From positions 45,684-109,683 of the forward strand of contig CAJUEK010000004.1 in the NCBI GenBank assembly GCA_910585445.1: a DNA stretch of 64,000 bases. The letters run 5' to 3'. This stretch comes from an uncultured Bacteroidales bacterium (GTDB lineage: Bacteria > Bacteroidota > Bacteroidia > Bacteroidales > UBA932). Of this stretch, positions 32,933 through 39,910 are shown piece after piece. The notes beneath the pieces were generated by a model. That model searched no databases. It was not told the DNA's origin and was given only the letters and a program-made list of their open reading frames with translations. A program made the translations under genes and the position numbers. The stretch's first letter is position 1. The number at the start of each line of letters is the position of its first letter.

Positions 32933-33433
32933 ATGCAAACTGAAAAGATGATGGATTCATTGGAGGCGGATTTTTCGCGTATTGTGAAAGAAAACCGTAG
33001 CACGATTTACACGGTGTGTTACATGTTTTCAAAGAATGAGGATGAGGTGGCGGACCTTTTCCAGGATATTCTTGTCAATTTGTGGCGGGGTTTTCCTAAA
33101 TTCAGGGGTGAGAGCCGTCCCGGGACATGGATATGGAGGGTCAGCCTGAACACTTGCATCTCGGCCCAGAGGAAAAAGCGCAAAATCACTACGGTTCCGT
33201 TGGCGATGGACATTGACTTGTTTGACGGAGATGGCGAAGACACGAGGCAGATAAGGATGCTTGGAGAAAGGATACGGCTTCTCGGGCCCTTCGACAGGGC
33301 CATTGTCCTCCTGTGGCTGGAGAATCTCAGCTATGACGAGATTGCAGCCATTGTGGGGATATCTGTAAAGAACGTTTCCGTAAGGCTTTTCAGAATAAGG
33401 GAGCAGCTTAGGAAAATGTCAAACGAAAAATAG
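32933..33433 (+). CDS. ECF-type RNA polymerase sigma factor
   Basis: 166 residues from the ATG at 32933; 32948 is an alternative. Region 2 holds NRSTIYTVCYMFSKNEDEVADLFQDILVNLWRGFPKFRGESRPGTWIWRVSLNTCI (the DLFQDIFLxLW pattern), and region 4 DRAIVLLWLENLSYDEIAAIVGISVKNVSVRLFRIREQLRK, a helix-turn-helix. The adjacent gene, 9 bases downstream, is a four-helix membrane protein, suggesting a sigma/membrane regulator pair. No TAnnTTTG promoter is evident upstream, consistent with autoregulation through a different promoter. Confidence 0.88.
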   Translation: MQTEKMMDSLEADFSRIVKENRSTIYTVCYMFSKNEDEVADLFQDILVNLWRGFPKFRGESRPGTWIWRVSLNTCISAQRKKRKITTVPLAMDIDLFDGDGEDTRQIRMLGERIRLLGPFDRAIVLLWLENLSYDEIAAIVGISVKNVSVRLFRIREQLRKMSNEK

Positions 33434-33442
33434 GAGGCAGGT

Positions 33443-34036
33443 ATGGAAACGACAAATGGATTCCCAGAACTGGAACAGATGAGGGAACAAATCTTAATTC
33501 TGCGCGAAAAGCTTGAAACTCAGAAAATTGTGAGCGAACGTCATGTGCGCGCCGCGATACGTTCAGGTGTTTCGCAGCTGAACCGTCATGGAATGGTGAT
33601 AATTATATTGGGTATAATTGCATTGCCGTGGTGCACCCTTTCTTTCCATAAGATGGGAATGTCGTTGTGGTTCTGCGGCGGGACTGCTGCCATGTTTGCT
33701 TTTTGCATATGGAAGACATGGAGGCAGCACAGGGCCTTATGGGCAATTGACTTGGCTTCAGATGATCTTGTCACTGCCGGGGAGAGTGTCATGAAGCTCC
33801 GCAAAGACTATATTGACTGGCTGAAAATCGGAATCCCGATGCTGGTGCTGTGGTTCGGATGGTTTGTTGCGGAATGTTTTGCCAATATGGACAATGACAT
33901 ATTTCCTGCATTTCTTGCAGGAGGGTGCGTCGGAATGGTGATAGGCGCTGCTCTCGGTTTTAAGATTCACCGCAAGGCTGTCAGGATGGCGGAAGAGGTC
34001 CTTTCTCAGATTGAAGAGTTGCGTGGCGGTGAATGA
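33443..34036 (+). CDS. Four-helix membrane protein paired with the ECF sigma factor
   Basis: 197 residues. A cytoplasmic N-terminal helix (about 1-48, ELEQMREQILILREKLETQ) is followed by two membrane helices (about 51-70 and 74-95), a loop, two more (about 130-152 and 158-178), then a cytoplasmic helix. I do not recognise a named family. Its position right after an ECF sigma gene and its N-terminal cytoplasmic helix suggest that it holds or controls the sigma factor, but it lacks a recognisable zinc anti-sigma motif or FecR domain. Confidence 0.65.
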   Translation: METTNGFPELEQMREQILILREKLETQKIVSERHVRAAIRSGVSQLNRHGMVIIILGIIALPWCTLSFHKMGMSLWFCGGTAAMFAFCIWKTWRQHRALWAIDLASDDLVTAGESVMKLRKDYIDWLKIGIPMLVLWFGWFVAECFANMDNDIFPAFLAGGCVGMVIGAALGFKIHRKAVRMAEEVLSQIEELRGGE

Positions 34037-34073
34037 TTTTTTTGTTTTATGTTAAAAAGAGGAGTGTTTATTG

Positions 34074-34113
34074 ACGGGAATTTCCGGCGTGCCGAGGATT
34101 TCCCGTTTTTTTT
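34074..34113 (+). terminator. Intrinsic terminator after the sigma factor operon
   Basis: ACGGGAA with TTCCCGT, inner CGGC/GCCG, then eight T. The first GH20 promoter element begins three bases after the T tract. Confidence 0.75.
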
Positions 34114-34115
34114 CT

Positions 34116-34135
34116 TATATTTGAACTAAAGTTCA
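34116..34135 (+). promoter_or_regulatory. Upstream promoter with palindromic operator (GH20 operon)
   Basis: TATATTTG (34116-34123) matches the -7 consensus and is overlapped by the palindrome TGAACtaaaGTTCA (34122-34135), which sits where a repressor would block transcription start. Confidence 0.45.
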
Positions 34136-34141
34136 TATATA

Positions 34142-34247
34142 CACTGGCGCTTCGGCAAAACTTTACAAGCAAGCTTGACGTTTTGCTCTCAGCTTTTGCT
34201 ATATTTGCGCTGATGGACATATATGCGCTTGTGATAATGCGCCAGTG
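34142..34247. repeat. Long-range inverted repeat around the second GH20 promoter
   Basis: CACTGGCGC (34142-34150) and GCGCCAGTG (34239-34247) are perfect 9-base inverted copies 88 bases apart, bracketing the -7 element at 34200-34208. Confidence 0.55.
34200..34208 (+). promoter_or_regulatory. Promoter -7 element proximal to the first GH20 gene
   Basis: TATATTTGC, a full -7 match, 65 bases before the start codon at 34273. Confidence 0.55.
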
Positions 34248-34272
34248 GCAGGATAGACAAACATTAATTCAT

Positions 34273-36225
34273 ATGCATAAATCTTTTGTTGGCTGCATAT
34301 CGGCAGCCGTATTTATCTTCCTTTGTTCAACGGGACTGTCTGCACAGGGTCCTGATAATGTCATTCCGGTGCCGTCTGAGGTCGTCATGTCGTCCGGAAC
34401 TTACCGTTTTGAAGGTGAACCTTCCGTAAAGACCGTGCTGGTGAAGAAAGGATTTGACAGCCCGGAGGCTTATTCGATGAAAATCACCCCTAAGGGAATC
34501 ACAGTCAAGGCGCTTTCAGAGACCGGATTCTTTTATGCCATGAAGACCTTGGACATGATGACCCGAAACGGAAAGGTCAATGAGATAAGCTGCTGCGAGA
34601 TAAACGACAGCCCGCGTTTTGGCTATAGGGGGCTGCATGTGGATGTGTCCAGGCATTTCCGCAGCGTTGATTTCCTGAAAAAGCAGCTGGATGCGATGGC
34701 TGCATTCAAGATGAACAGGATGCATCTGCATTTGACTGACGGGGCAGGGTGGAGGCTGAAGATAGAGGCTTATCCGCGGCTGACTGAATTTGCGGCATGG
34801 AGACCACATCATATATGGAAAGACTGGTGGGAGTCTGACAGGCATTATGCTGAAGAGGGCTCGGCTGGCGCATATGGCGGCTACTATACTAAAGAAGATA
34901 TGCTTGACCTTATAGAATATGCGCATGAGAGACATATAGAGGTCATCCCGGAAATCGAGATGCCGGGACACAGCGAGGAAGCCATTGCCGCATATCCTGA
35001 GCTGGGATGCAGCGGAAAGCAGTATGGACAAGGGGATTTCTGCCCGGGCAATGAGAAGACCTTTGAGTTTCTTGAGACCGTGTTGGATGAGGTCATGGAG
35101 ATTTTCCCGTCCGAATACATACATATAGGAGGAGATGAAGCCGGAAAGGGCTCTTGGAAGACTTGTCCGAAATGTCAGGAGAGGATGCGCGCTGAAGGAC
35201 TGGCTGATGTGGACGAGCTGCAGAGCTATCTCATACGCAGGATAGACAGATATGTCAGTTCAAAGGGACGCAAGATAATCGGCTGGGACGAGATTCTTGA
35301 CGGCGGCCTGGCTGAAGGCGCGACCGTGATGTCCTGGCGCGGGACCAAGGGTGGAATCGAGTCAATGAAAATGGGGCATGACGTGATAATGTGTCCTGGC
35401 AATTTCTGCTACCTGGACCATGCGCAGGATGCACCGTTCATAGAGCCTGAGTCAATCGGAGGCTATCTGCCTCTTGATATGGTGTATGGCTATGAGCCTC
35501 AGGATGATTCTATGCCTTGTGAAAGTCTTCATCATCTTAAGGGGGTGCAGGCTAACCTGTGGTCCGAATATATCCCTACTGACTCTCATGCGGAATACAT
35601 GTACTGGCCGCGTGCGATTGCTCTTGCTGAGACCGGGTGGAGCATCAGGGAGAACAGGGACTATGAGAGTTTCCGTGCGAGGGTTCAGCCTGTGCTTGAG
35701 CAGATGCGCGAGGCCGGATATTCTACTTTCAGCCTTGAGAATGAATACGGTGAGAGAAAGCTGGTGCAGACCGGAATCCGCCACAAGGCGGTGGGAGCAG
35801 CTGTGACATACGGACAGCCTATCAACCAATCTTATCCTGGCGCCGGAGAGACGGCTCTTACCGACGGTATTGCCGGAGGATGGTCGAACAGTGACGGAAG
35901 ATGGCAGGGTTTCCTTTCTGATTTTGATGTGACTGTGGATCTTGGTGAGGTGATGCCGGTACATTACGTGGGCGCCACTTTCATGCAGCTTGCTGGTCCT
36001 TATATATTCATGCCGGAGAAAGCGGAGATTTTTGTCTCTGAGGACGGAAAGGAGTTCCGCAGCATCGCGCAGGTCTGGAACGACGTGTCAGTGAAATGTC
36101 CTGACCTCCTGTTCCGCAGCTTCGACACTGTCTGTGACGAGCAGGCACGTTATATACGCTATACTGCCAAACAGTGTGGCATCGCCGGGGGCTGGCTCTT
36201 CGTTGATGAAATTGTAGTCAACTGA
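34273..36225 (+). CDS. GH20 beta-N-acetylhexosaminidase (exported)
   Basis: 650 residues from the ATG at 34273, chosen for the signal peptide MHKSFVGCISAAVFIFLCSTGLSAQ. A GH20b-like N-terminal domain (about 28-112) is followed by the TIM barrel: FGYRGLHVDVSRHF, NRMHLHLTDGAGWRLKIEAYPRL, EVIPEIEMPGH, and YIHIGGDEAGKGSW with the catalytic D288-E289 pair. A carbohydrate-binding F5/8 C-like domain is likely in about 520-650 (TDGIAGGWSNSDGRWQGF; ARYIRYTAKQ). It removes terminal GlcNAc or GalNAc. Near the middle, DFCPGNEKT is the usual substrate loop. A second GH20 gene follows 52 bases later. Confidence 0.9.
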   Translation: MHKSFVGCISAAVFIFLCSTGLSAQGPDNVIPVPSEVVMSSGTYRFEGEPSVKTVLVKKGFDSPEAYSMKITPKGITVKALSETGFFYAMKTLDMMTRNGKVNEISCCEINDSPRFGYRGLHVDVSRHFRSVDFLKKQLDAMAAFKMNRMHLHLTDGAGWRLKIEAYPRLTEFAAWRPHHIWKDWWESDRHYAEEGSAGAYGGYYTKEDMLDLIEYAHERHIEVIPEIEMPGHSEEAIAAYPELGCSGKQYGQGDFCPGNEKTFEFLETVLDEVMEIFPSEYIHIGGDEAGKGSWKTCPKCQERMRAEGLADVDELQSYLIRRIDRYVSSKGRKIIGWDEILDGGLAEGATVMSWRGTKGGIESMKMGHDVIMCPGNFCYLDHAQDAPFIEPESIGGYLPLDMVYGYEPQDDSMPCESLHHLKGVQANLWSEYIPTDSHAEYMYWPRAIALAETGWSIRENRDYESFRARVQPVLEQMREAGYSTFSLENEYGERKLVQTGIRHKAVGAAVTYGQPINQSYPGAGETALTDGIAGGWSNSDGRWQGFLSDFDVTVDLGEVMPVHYVGATFMQLAGPYIFMPEKAEIFVSEDGKEFRSIAQVWNDVSVKCPDLLFRSFDTVCDEQARYIRYTAKQCGIAGGWLFVDEIVVN

Positions 36226-36277
36226 TGCCTGTCCAAATAAGGATTATGATTATTAACACATAAACAATCTGCAATTT

Positions 36278-38602
36278 ATGAAATTTGTTTACATTATGCT
36301 TGCGGCAGCAATGGCCGCGACGTCATGTGCCGGAACGGATAACCGTGCGATTGAAGTCGTGCCTTATCCGAATGAGGTGTCGGTAAAGTCAGGTCAGTTC
36401 GATGTGACCGGAGCTGACTTCCATTGCGGTGAATGTCTTGACGCTTTGACGTCTGATGCAATAAAGGCATTTGCCGGAAAGCTTGGCGTCGTAACTGGTA
36501 AGGAAAGCGCTGTTAAGGGCGGCGATTCGAGGGACGGGTTCATTTTCCTGAAGGATGCTTCGCTTCCTGAGGAGGCGTATGAGCTGCGTATCAGCAAAAA
36601 GGCCGTCGAGGTGAAGGCGTCTTCATTCAATGGCTTCAACTATGCGCTCCAGACCATCAAGCAGATGCTTCCTGCCGAGATTTTCGGCAATGCTGAGGCT
36701 TCTGACAAAGACTGGACACTGCAATGTGCAGTAATCAAGGATGCTCCGAGGTTCGCATACAGGGGTATGATGCTTGATGTCGCAAGGCATTTTTTCAGCA
36801 TTGAAGAAGTGAAGAGGTATCTTGACGTGCTCGAAGTGCACAAGATGAACCGTTTCCATTGGCATCTTACTGATGACCAGGGCTGGAGGATTGAGATAAA
36901 GAGATATCCGCGTCTTACAGAAGTCGGCTCGATAAGGAAAGGTACTGTCGTGAAAAAGAACTGGGACCAGTATGACGGAATCCCTTACGGCGGCTTCTAC
37001 ACTCAGGACGAGATTCGTGAGGTTATCAGATATGCCGAGACGAAGGGTATCACTGTCGTTCCTGAGATTGACCTTCCGGGACATATGCTTGCTGCTCTTA
37101 CCGCATATCCGGAGCTTGGATGTACAGGCGGGCCTTACGATGTATGGGGACGCTGGGGTGTCGCAGACGATGTGCTTTGCGTGGGCAAGGAAGAGACCAT
37201 GAAGTTCCTTGAGGGCGTGCTTGACGAGGTTGCCGAGCTGTTCCCGTCAGAGTACATCCATATAGGAGGTGACGAGTGCCCTAAGGTGCGTTGGGAGAAA
37301 TGCCCTCATTGCCAGGCTAAAATAAAGGAGCTTGGGCTTAAGGACGGAAAGGATTTCTCTGCCGAGCATTATCTTCAGAGCTATGTGACTGCCCGCATGG
37401 AGAAGTATCTTGCGACAAAGGGCAAGAGAATCATCGGCTGGGATGAGATTCTTGAAGGCGAGCTTTCAGAAAATGCTACCGTGATGTCATGGAGGAGCAG
37501 CGAGGGCGGAATGGAAGCAGCGAAAGCCGGACATGATGCAATCATGACTCCTACGAGCCATTTCTATTTTGACTATTATCAGTCAAGGGATACGGACAAC
37601 GAGCCGTTCGGAATAGGAGGCTATGTTCCGGTTGAGAAGGTATATTCATATGAGCCGTTCACGAAGGAGCTTGATGCGAAGGCAAGAAAGCATATCCTTG
37701 GTGTGCAGGCCAACATGTGGACGGAGTATATAGCCGATGACAGCCATCTGGAGTACATGCTTCTTCCGAGAGCTGCCGCTTTGAGCGAGGTGCAGTGGAC
37801 TTTGCCTCAGAACAAGAGCTGGGAGCGTTTCCTTGCAGGACTTTCGCATATGGCTGACATATATGACAGGATGGGCGTGAACTATGCCAAGACCGTATAT
37901 GAGGTGATAAGCGAGGTTTCTGTGAACCATAAGAAGAATTGTGTCGAGATAAAGCTCTCTACACAGGGTGATGCGCCTATAAGATATACCCTTGACGGCA
38001 CAGAGCCGGATGCTTCTTCAACTCTTTATACGGGTCCTGTGGAAATCCGCAAGGGCTGCACATTGAAGGCGATTGTGGAGAGAAGCAACATGAAGACACG
38101 TGTGTTCGTCCAGGAATTTGAGGACAACAAGGCTCTCGGAAGACCTGTGACTCTCAATACAGAGCCTCTGCCTAAGTACAAATATGGCGCTCCTGAGTCG
38201 TTTGTTGATGGTGTCAGGGGAACATTCGCATATGCTACCGGTCCTTGGGCCGGATGGAAGGGCACTCCTGTCGATGTGACTATTGAGATGGACGGCGAAA
38301 CTCCATATTCAAGCGTTACGCTCGGAACTATGGTCCAGAAGGGTGAGGATATTTTCAACCCTCTCGATGTGGTGGTGCTTGTTTCTGATGACAACAAGAC
38401 TTTCACGGAAGCCGGGAGGATTGAGATGGCTGCAGAGGGCGAGACTGACCCGGACGGGCTGAAGGAATACACTGTGATTTTCCCGGAGACATCTGCCAAA
38501 TATCTGCGGGTGACTTCAACAACCGTGACGTCAATACCGGACTGGCATGGCGCACGCGGACGTCAGGGCTTTACTTTTGTTGACGAAATCATCGTGAAAT
38601 AA
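36278..38602 (+). CDS. GH20 beta-N-acetylhexosaminidase lipoprotein with C-terminal binding domains
   Basis: 774 residues. Lipoprotein signal (AAAMAATSC, Cys17). An N-terminal GH20b domain (about 24-155) leads into the catalytic barrel: AYRGMMLDVARHFFSIEEVKRYLD, NRFHWHLTDDQGWRIEIKRYPRLTEVGS, VVPEIDLPGH, and YIHIGGDECPKVRWEKC with catalytic D332-E333. After the barrel come a chitobiase C-terminal-like segment (about 545-620, PIRYTLDGTEPDASSTLYTGP) and an F5/8 type C-like domain (about 625-774, FVDGVRGTFAYATGPWAGW). It releases terminal N-acetylhexosamine. No promoter is seen in the 52-base gap, so it is co-transcribed with the first GH20. A large bidirectional terminator follows. Confidence 0.92.
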   Translation: MKFVYIMLAAAMAATSCAGTDNRAIEVVPYPNEVSVKSGQFDVTGADFHCGECLDALTSDAIKAFAGKLGVVTGKESAVKGGDSRDGFIFLKDASLPEEAYELRISKKAVEVKASSFNGFNYALQTIKQMLPAEIFGNAEASDKDWTLQCAVIKDAPRFAYRGMMLDVARHFFSIEEVKRYLDVLEVHKMNRFHWHLTDDQGWRIEIKRYPRLTEVGSIRKGTVVKKNWDQYDGIPYGGFYTQDEIREVIRYAETKGITVVPEIDLPGHMLAALTAYPELGCTGGPYDVWGRWGVADDVLCVGKEETMKFLEGVLDEVAELFPSEYIHIGGDECPKVRWEKCPHCQAKIKELGLKDGKDFSAEHYLQSYVTARMEKYLATKGKRIIGWDEILEGELSENATVMSWRSSEGGMEAAKAGHDAIMTPTSHFYFDYYQSRDTDNEPFGIGGYVPVEKVYSYEPFTKELDAKARKHILGVQANMWTEYIADDSHLEYMLLPRAAALSEVQWTLPQNKSWERFLAGLSHMADIYDRMGVNYAKTVYEVISEVSVNHKKNCVEIKLSTQGDAPIRYTLDGTEPDASSTLYTGPVEIRKGCTLKAIVERSNMKTRVFVQEFEDNKALGRPVTLNTEPLPKYKYGAPESFVDGVRGTFAYATGPWAGWKGTPVDVTIEMDGETPYSSVTLGTMVQKGEDIFNPLDVVVLVSDDNKTFTEAGRIEMAAEGETDPDGLKEYTVIFPETSAKYLRVTSTTVTSIPDWHGARGRQGFTFVDEIIVK

Positions 38603-38649
38603 TTTCACAGGCATATTTTTGAGCAGGACATTCTGCTCATTTACTTGAT

Positions 38650-38693
38650 GAGGTGCCCCCGAAAGTTGGACAGGAAACTTTCGGGGGCATCTC
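38650..38693. terminator. Very strong bidirectional terminator (long hairpin)
   Basis: An 18-pair stem with one G-U pair (left arm 38650-38667, right arm 38676-38693) and an 8-base loop, between the convergent GH20 operon and PUL 1 regulator. The left arm plus loop (GCCCCCGAAAGTTGGACAG) resembles terminal inverted repeats of IS3-type elements, so the hairpin may derive from an insertion sequence end. Confidence 0.75.
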
Positions 38694-38755
38694 ATGTTGA
38701 GGGGGATGATATTGCGCCGGAAGACGTACGGCCATTCGTGAAGGAATGCTGCGGG

Positions 38756-39910
38756 CTATTTGTGCCGTTTGCGGTATTCCATCGGAGAACAGCCTTTGGC
38801 CTGCCGGAAAATACGGGATAGGTTCCTGGTATCATTCAGCCCGAGCCTGCTTGCCACATCCGCTATAGGCTCATCGGATGCGAGAAGCTTTTGTGCAAAC
38901 AGGTTCATCCGCATGGAAGTTATGTACTGGTGGATGCTTTGTCCGGTGTCCTGCCTGAAACGTATTTCAAGAAGCCTCCGTGACATGGGGACTTGGCGCA
39001 GAAGGTCGTCTATGGTTATCTTGGAAGTTATGTTCTGGGAAATGTATTTTAGGATTTTGACGATATAGGGATTGTCGCTCGGATATATGGCCGTTGACAT
39101 TCTCTCTACCACGGAAGTTGCCTCTATCAGGATGTCATCGGCTTCGTATATCTTTTCCTTTACCATCCTGTCAATAAGTGCTGCGGCCTCATAGCCTCCC
39201 TTTCTTACATTGAGATTGATGCTTGAGAGTGTCGGTGCTGTGAGTCCGCAGGTCGTCTCATCGTTGTCTGTGCCGAGAACCGCGATTTCTTCCGGCACCT
39301 TGATGCCGGTCATCCTGCATGTCTCTATCAGATTGCTTGCCTGGGTGTCGTCGCAGGCGAATACAGCGGCAGGCTTCGGCAGATTCCGGAGCCATTCGTT
39401 GAGATTCTCCGGGCCATATAGCCAGAAGTCTTCCAAATGCCCGATGGTGTGTATGTGTATCGGTGACTTGACTCCTTTCTCACGGAGCCTTCCGCAGAAT
39501 CCTTCGCATCTTTCTTCTGACCAGCACACATTCCTGTAGCCGTAGAATCCGAAATTGCGGAATCCTTTCTTGAGGAAGAAATCAGCCGCTATCCTGCCTG
39601 TGCGGATGTAGTCGCTTGTTATATTGGGAATTTCTTTGAACCTGGTCTTGAAATCCTGGGCCATAGCCACTATTCCGCTTTTCCTGAATGAGATGATGTC
39701 GTCTCCTGTCTCGAATCTGCCGATTATGGCGTCCGCTTCCCATTGCCTCGCGCATCCGATTACGGCCTGCATCCCGTGCACGGACTTGTAGGAAGGGGGC
39801 ATCCGCTTGACGGCCCACGGGCTGGTGTCCCGCGAGTATTCAAGGATGCCCCTCAGAAGGTCATAGCCGAAACTCTCGGTGAAATCCGTCATTATGATGA
39901 GACGAATCAT
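38756..39910 (-). CDS. XylR-like regulator: sugar-binding (LacI-type) domain plus AraC helix-turn-helix
   Basis: 384 residues. Residues about 1-275 form a type 1 periplasmic-binding-like sensor (MIRLIIMTDFTESFGYDLLRGILEYSRD, FACDDTQASNLIETCRMTGIKVPEEIAVLGTDNDE, TLSSINLN) without the N-terminal LacI helix-turn-helix. Residues about 285-384 hold two AraC-type helix-turn-helices (ITIDDLLRQVPMSRRLLEIRFRQ; PIADVASRLGLNDTRNLSRIFRQAKGCSPMEYRKRH). This matches E. coli XylR architecture. It is cytoplasmic and likely senses a sugar released by the PUL 1 enzymes. Its ATG overlaps the stop of the GH2 gene by four bases (ATGA). Confidence 0.88.
   Translation of the reverse strand: MIRLIIMTDFTESFGYDLLRGILEYSRDTSPWAVKRMPPSYKSVHGMQAVIGCARQWEADAIIGRFETGDDIISFRKSGIVAMAQDFKTRFKEIPNITSDYIRTGRIAADFFLKKGFRNFGFYGYRNVCWSEERCEGFCGRLREKGVKSPIHIHTIGHLEDFWLYGPENLNEWLRNLPKPAAVFACDDTQASNLIETCRMTGIKVPEEIAVLGTDNDETTCGLTAPTLSSINLNVRKGGYEAAALIDRMVKEKIYEADDILIEATSVVERMSTAIYPSDNPYIVKILKYISQNITSKITIDDLLRQVPMSRRLLEIRFRQDTGQSIHQYITSMRMNLFAQKLLASDEPIADVASRLGLNDTRNLSRIFRQAKGCSPMEYRKRHK

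Noticed and set aside
38650..38693. Complete insertion sequence at the IS-like hairpin
   Set aside because: No transposase frame on either strand nearby; only the inverted arms are present.
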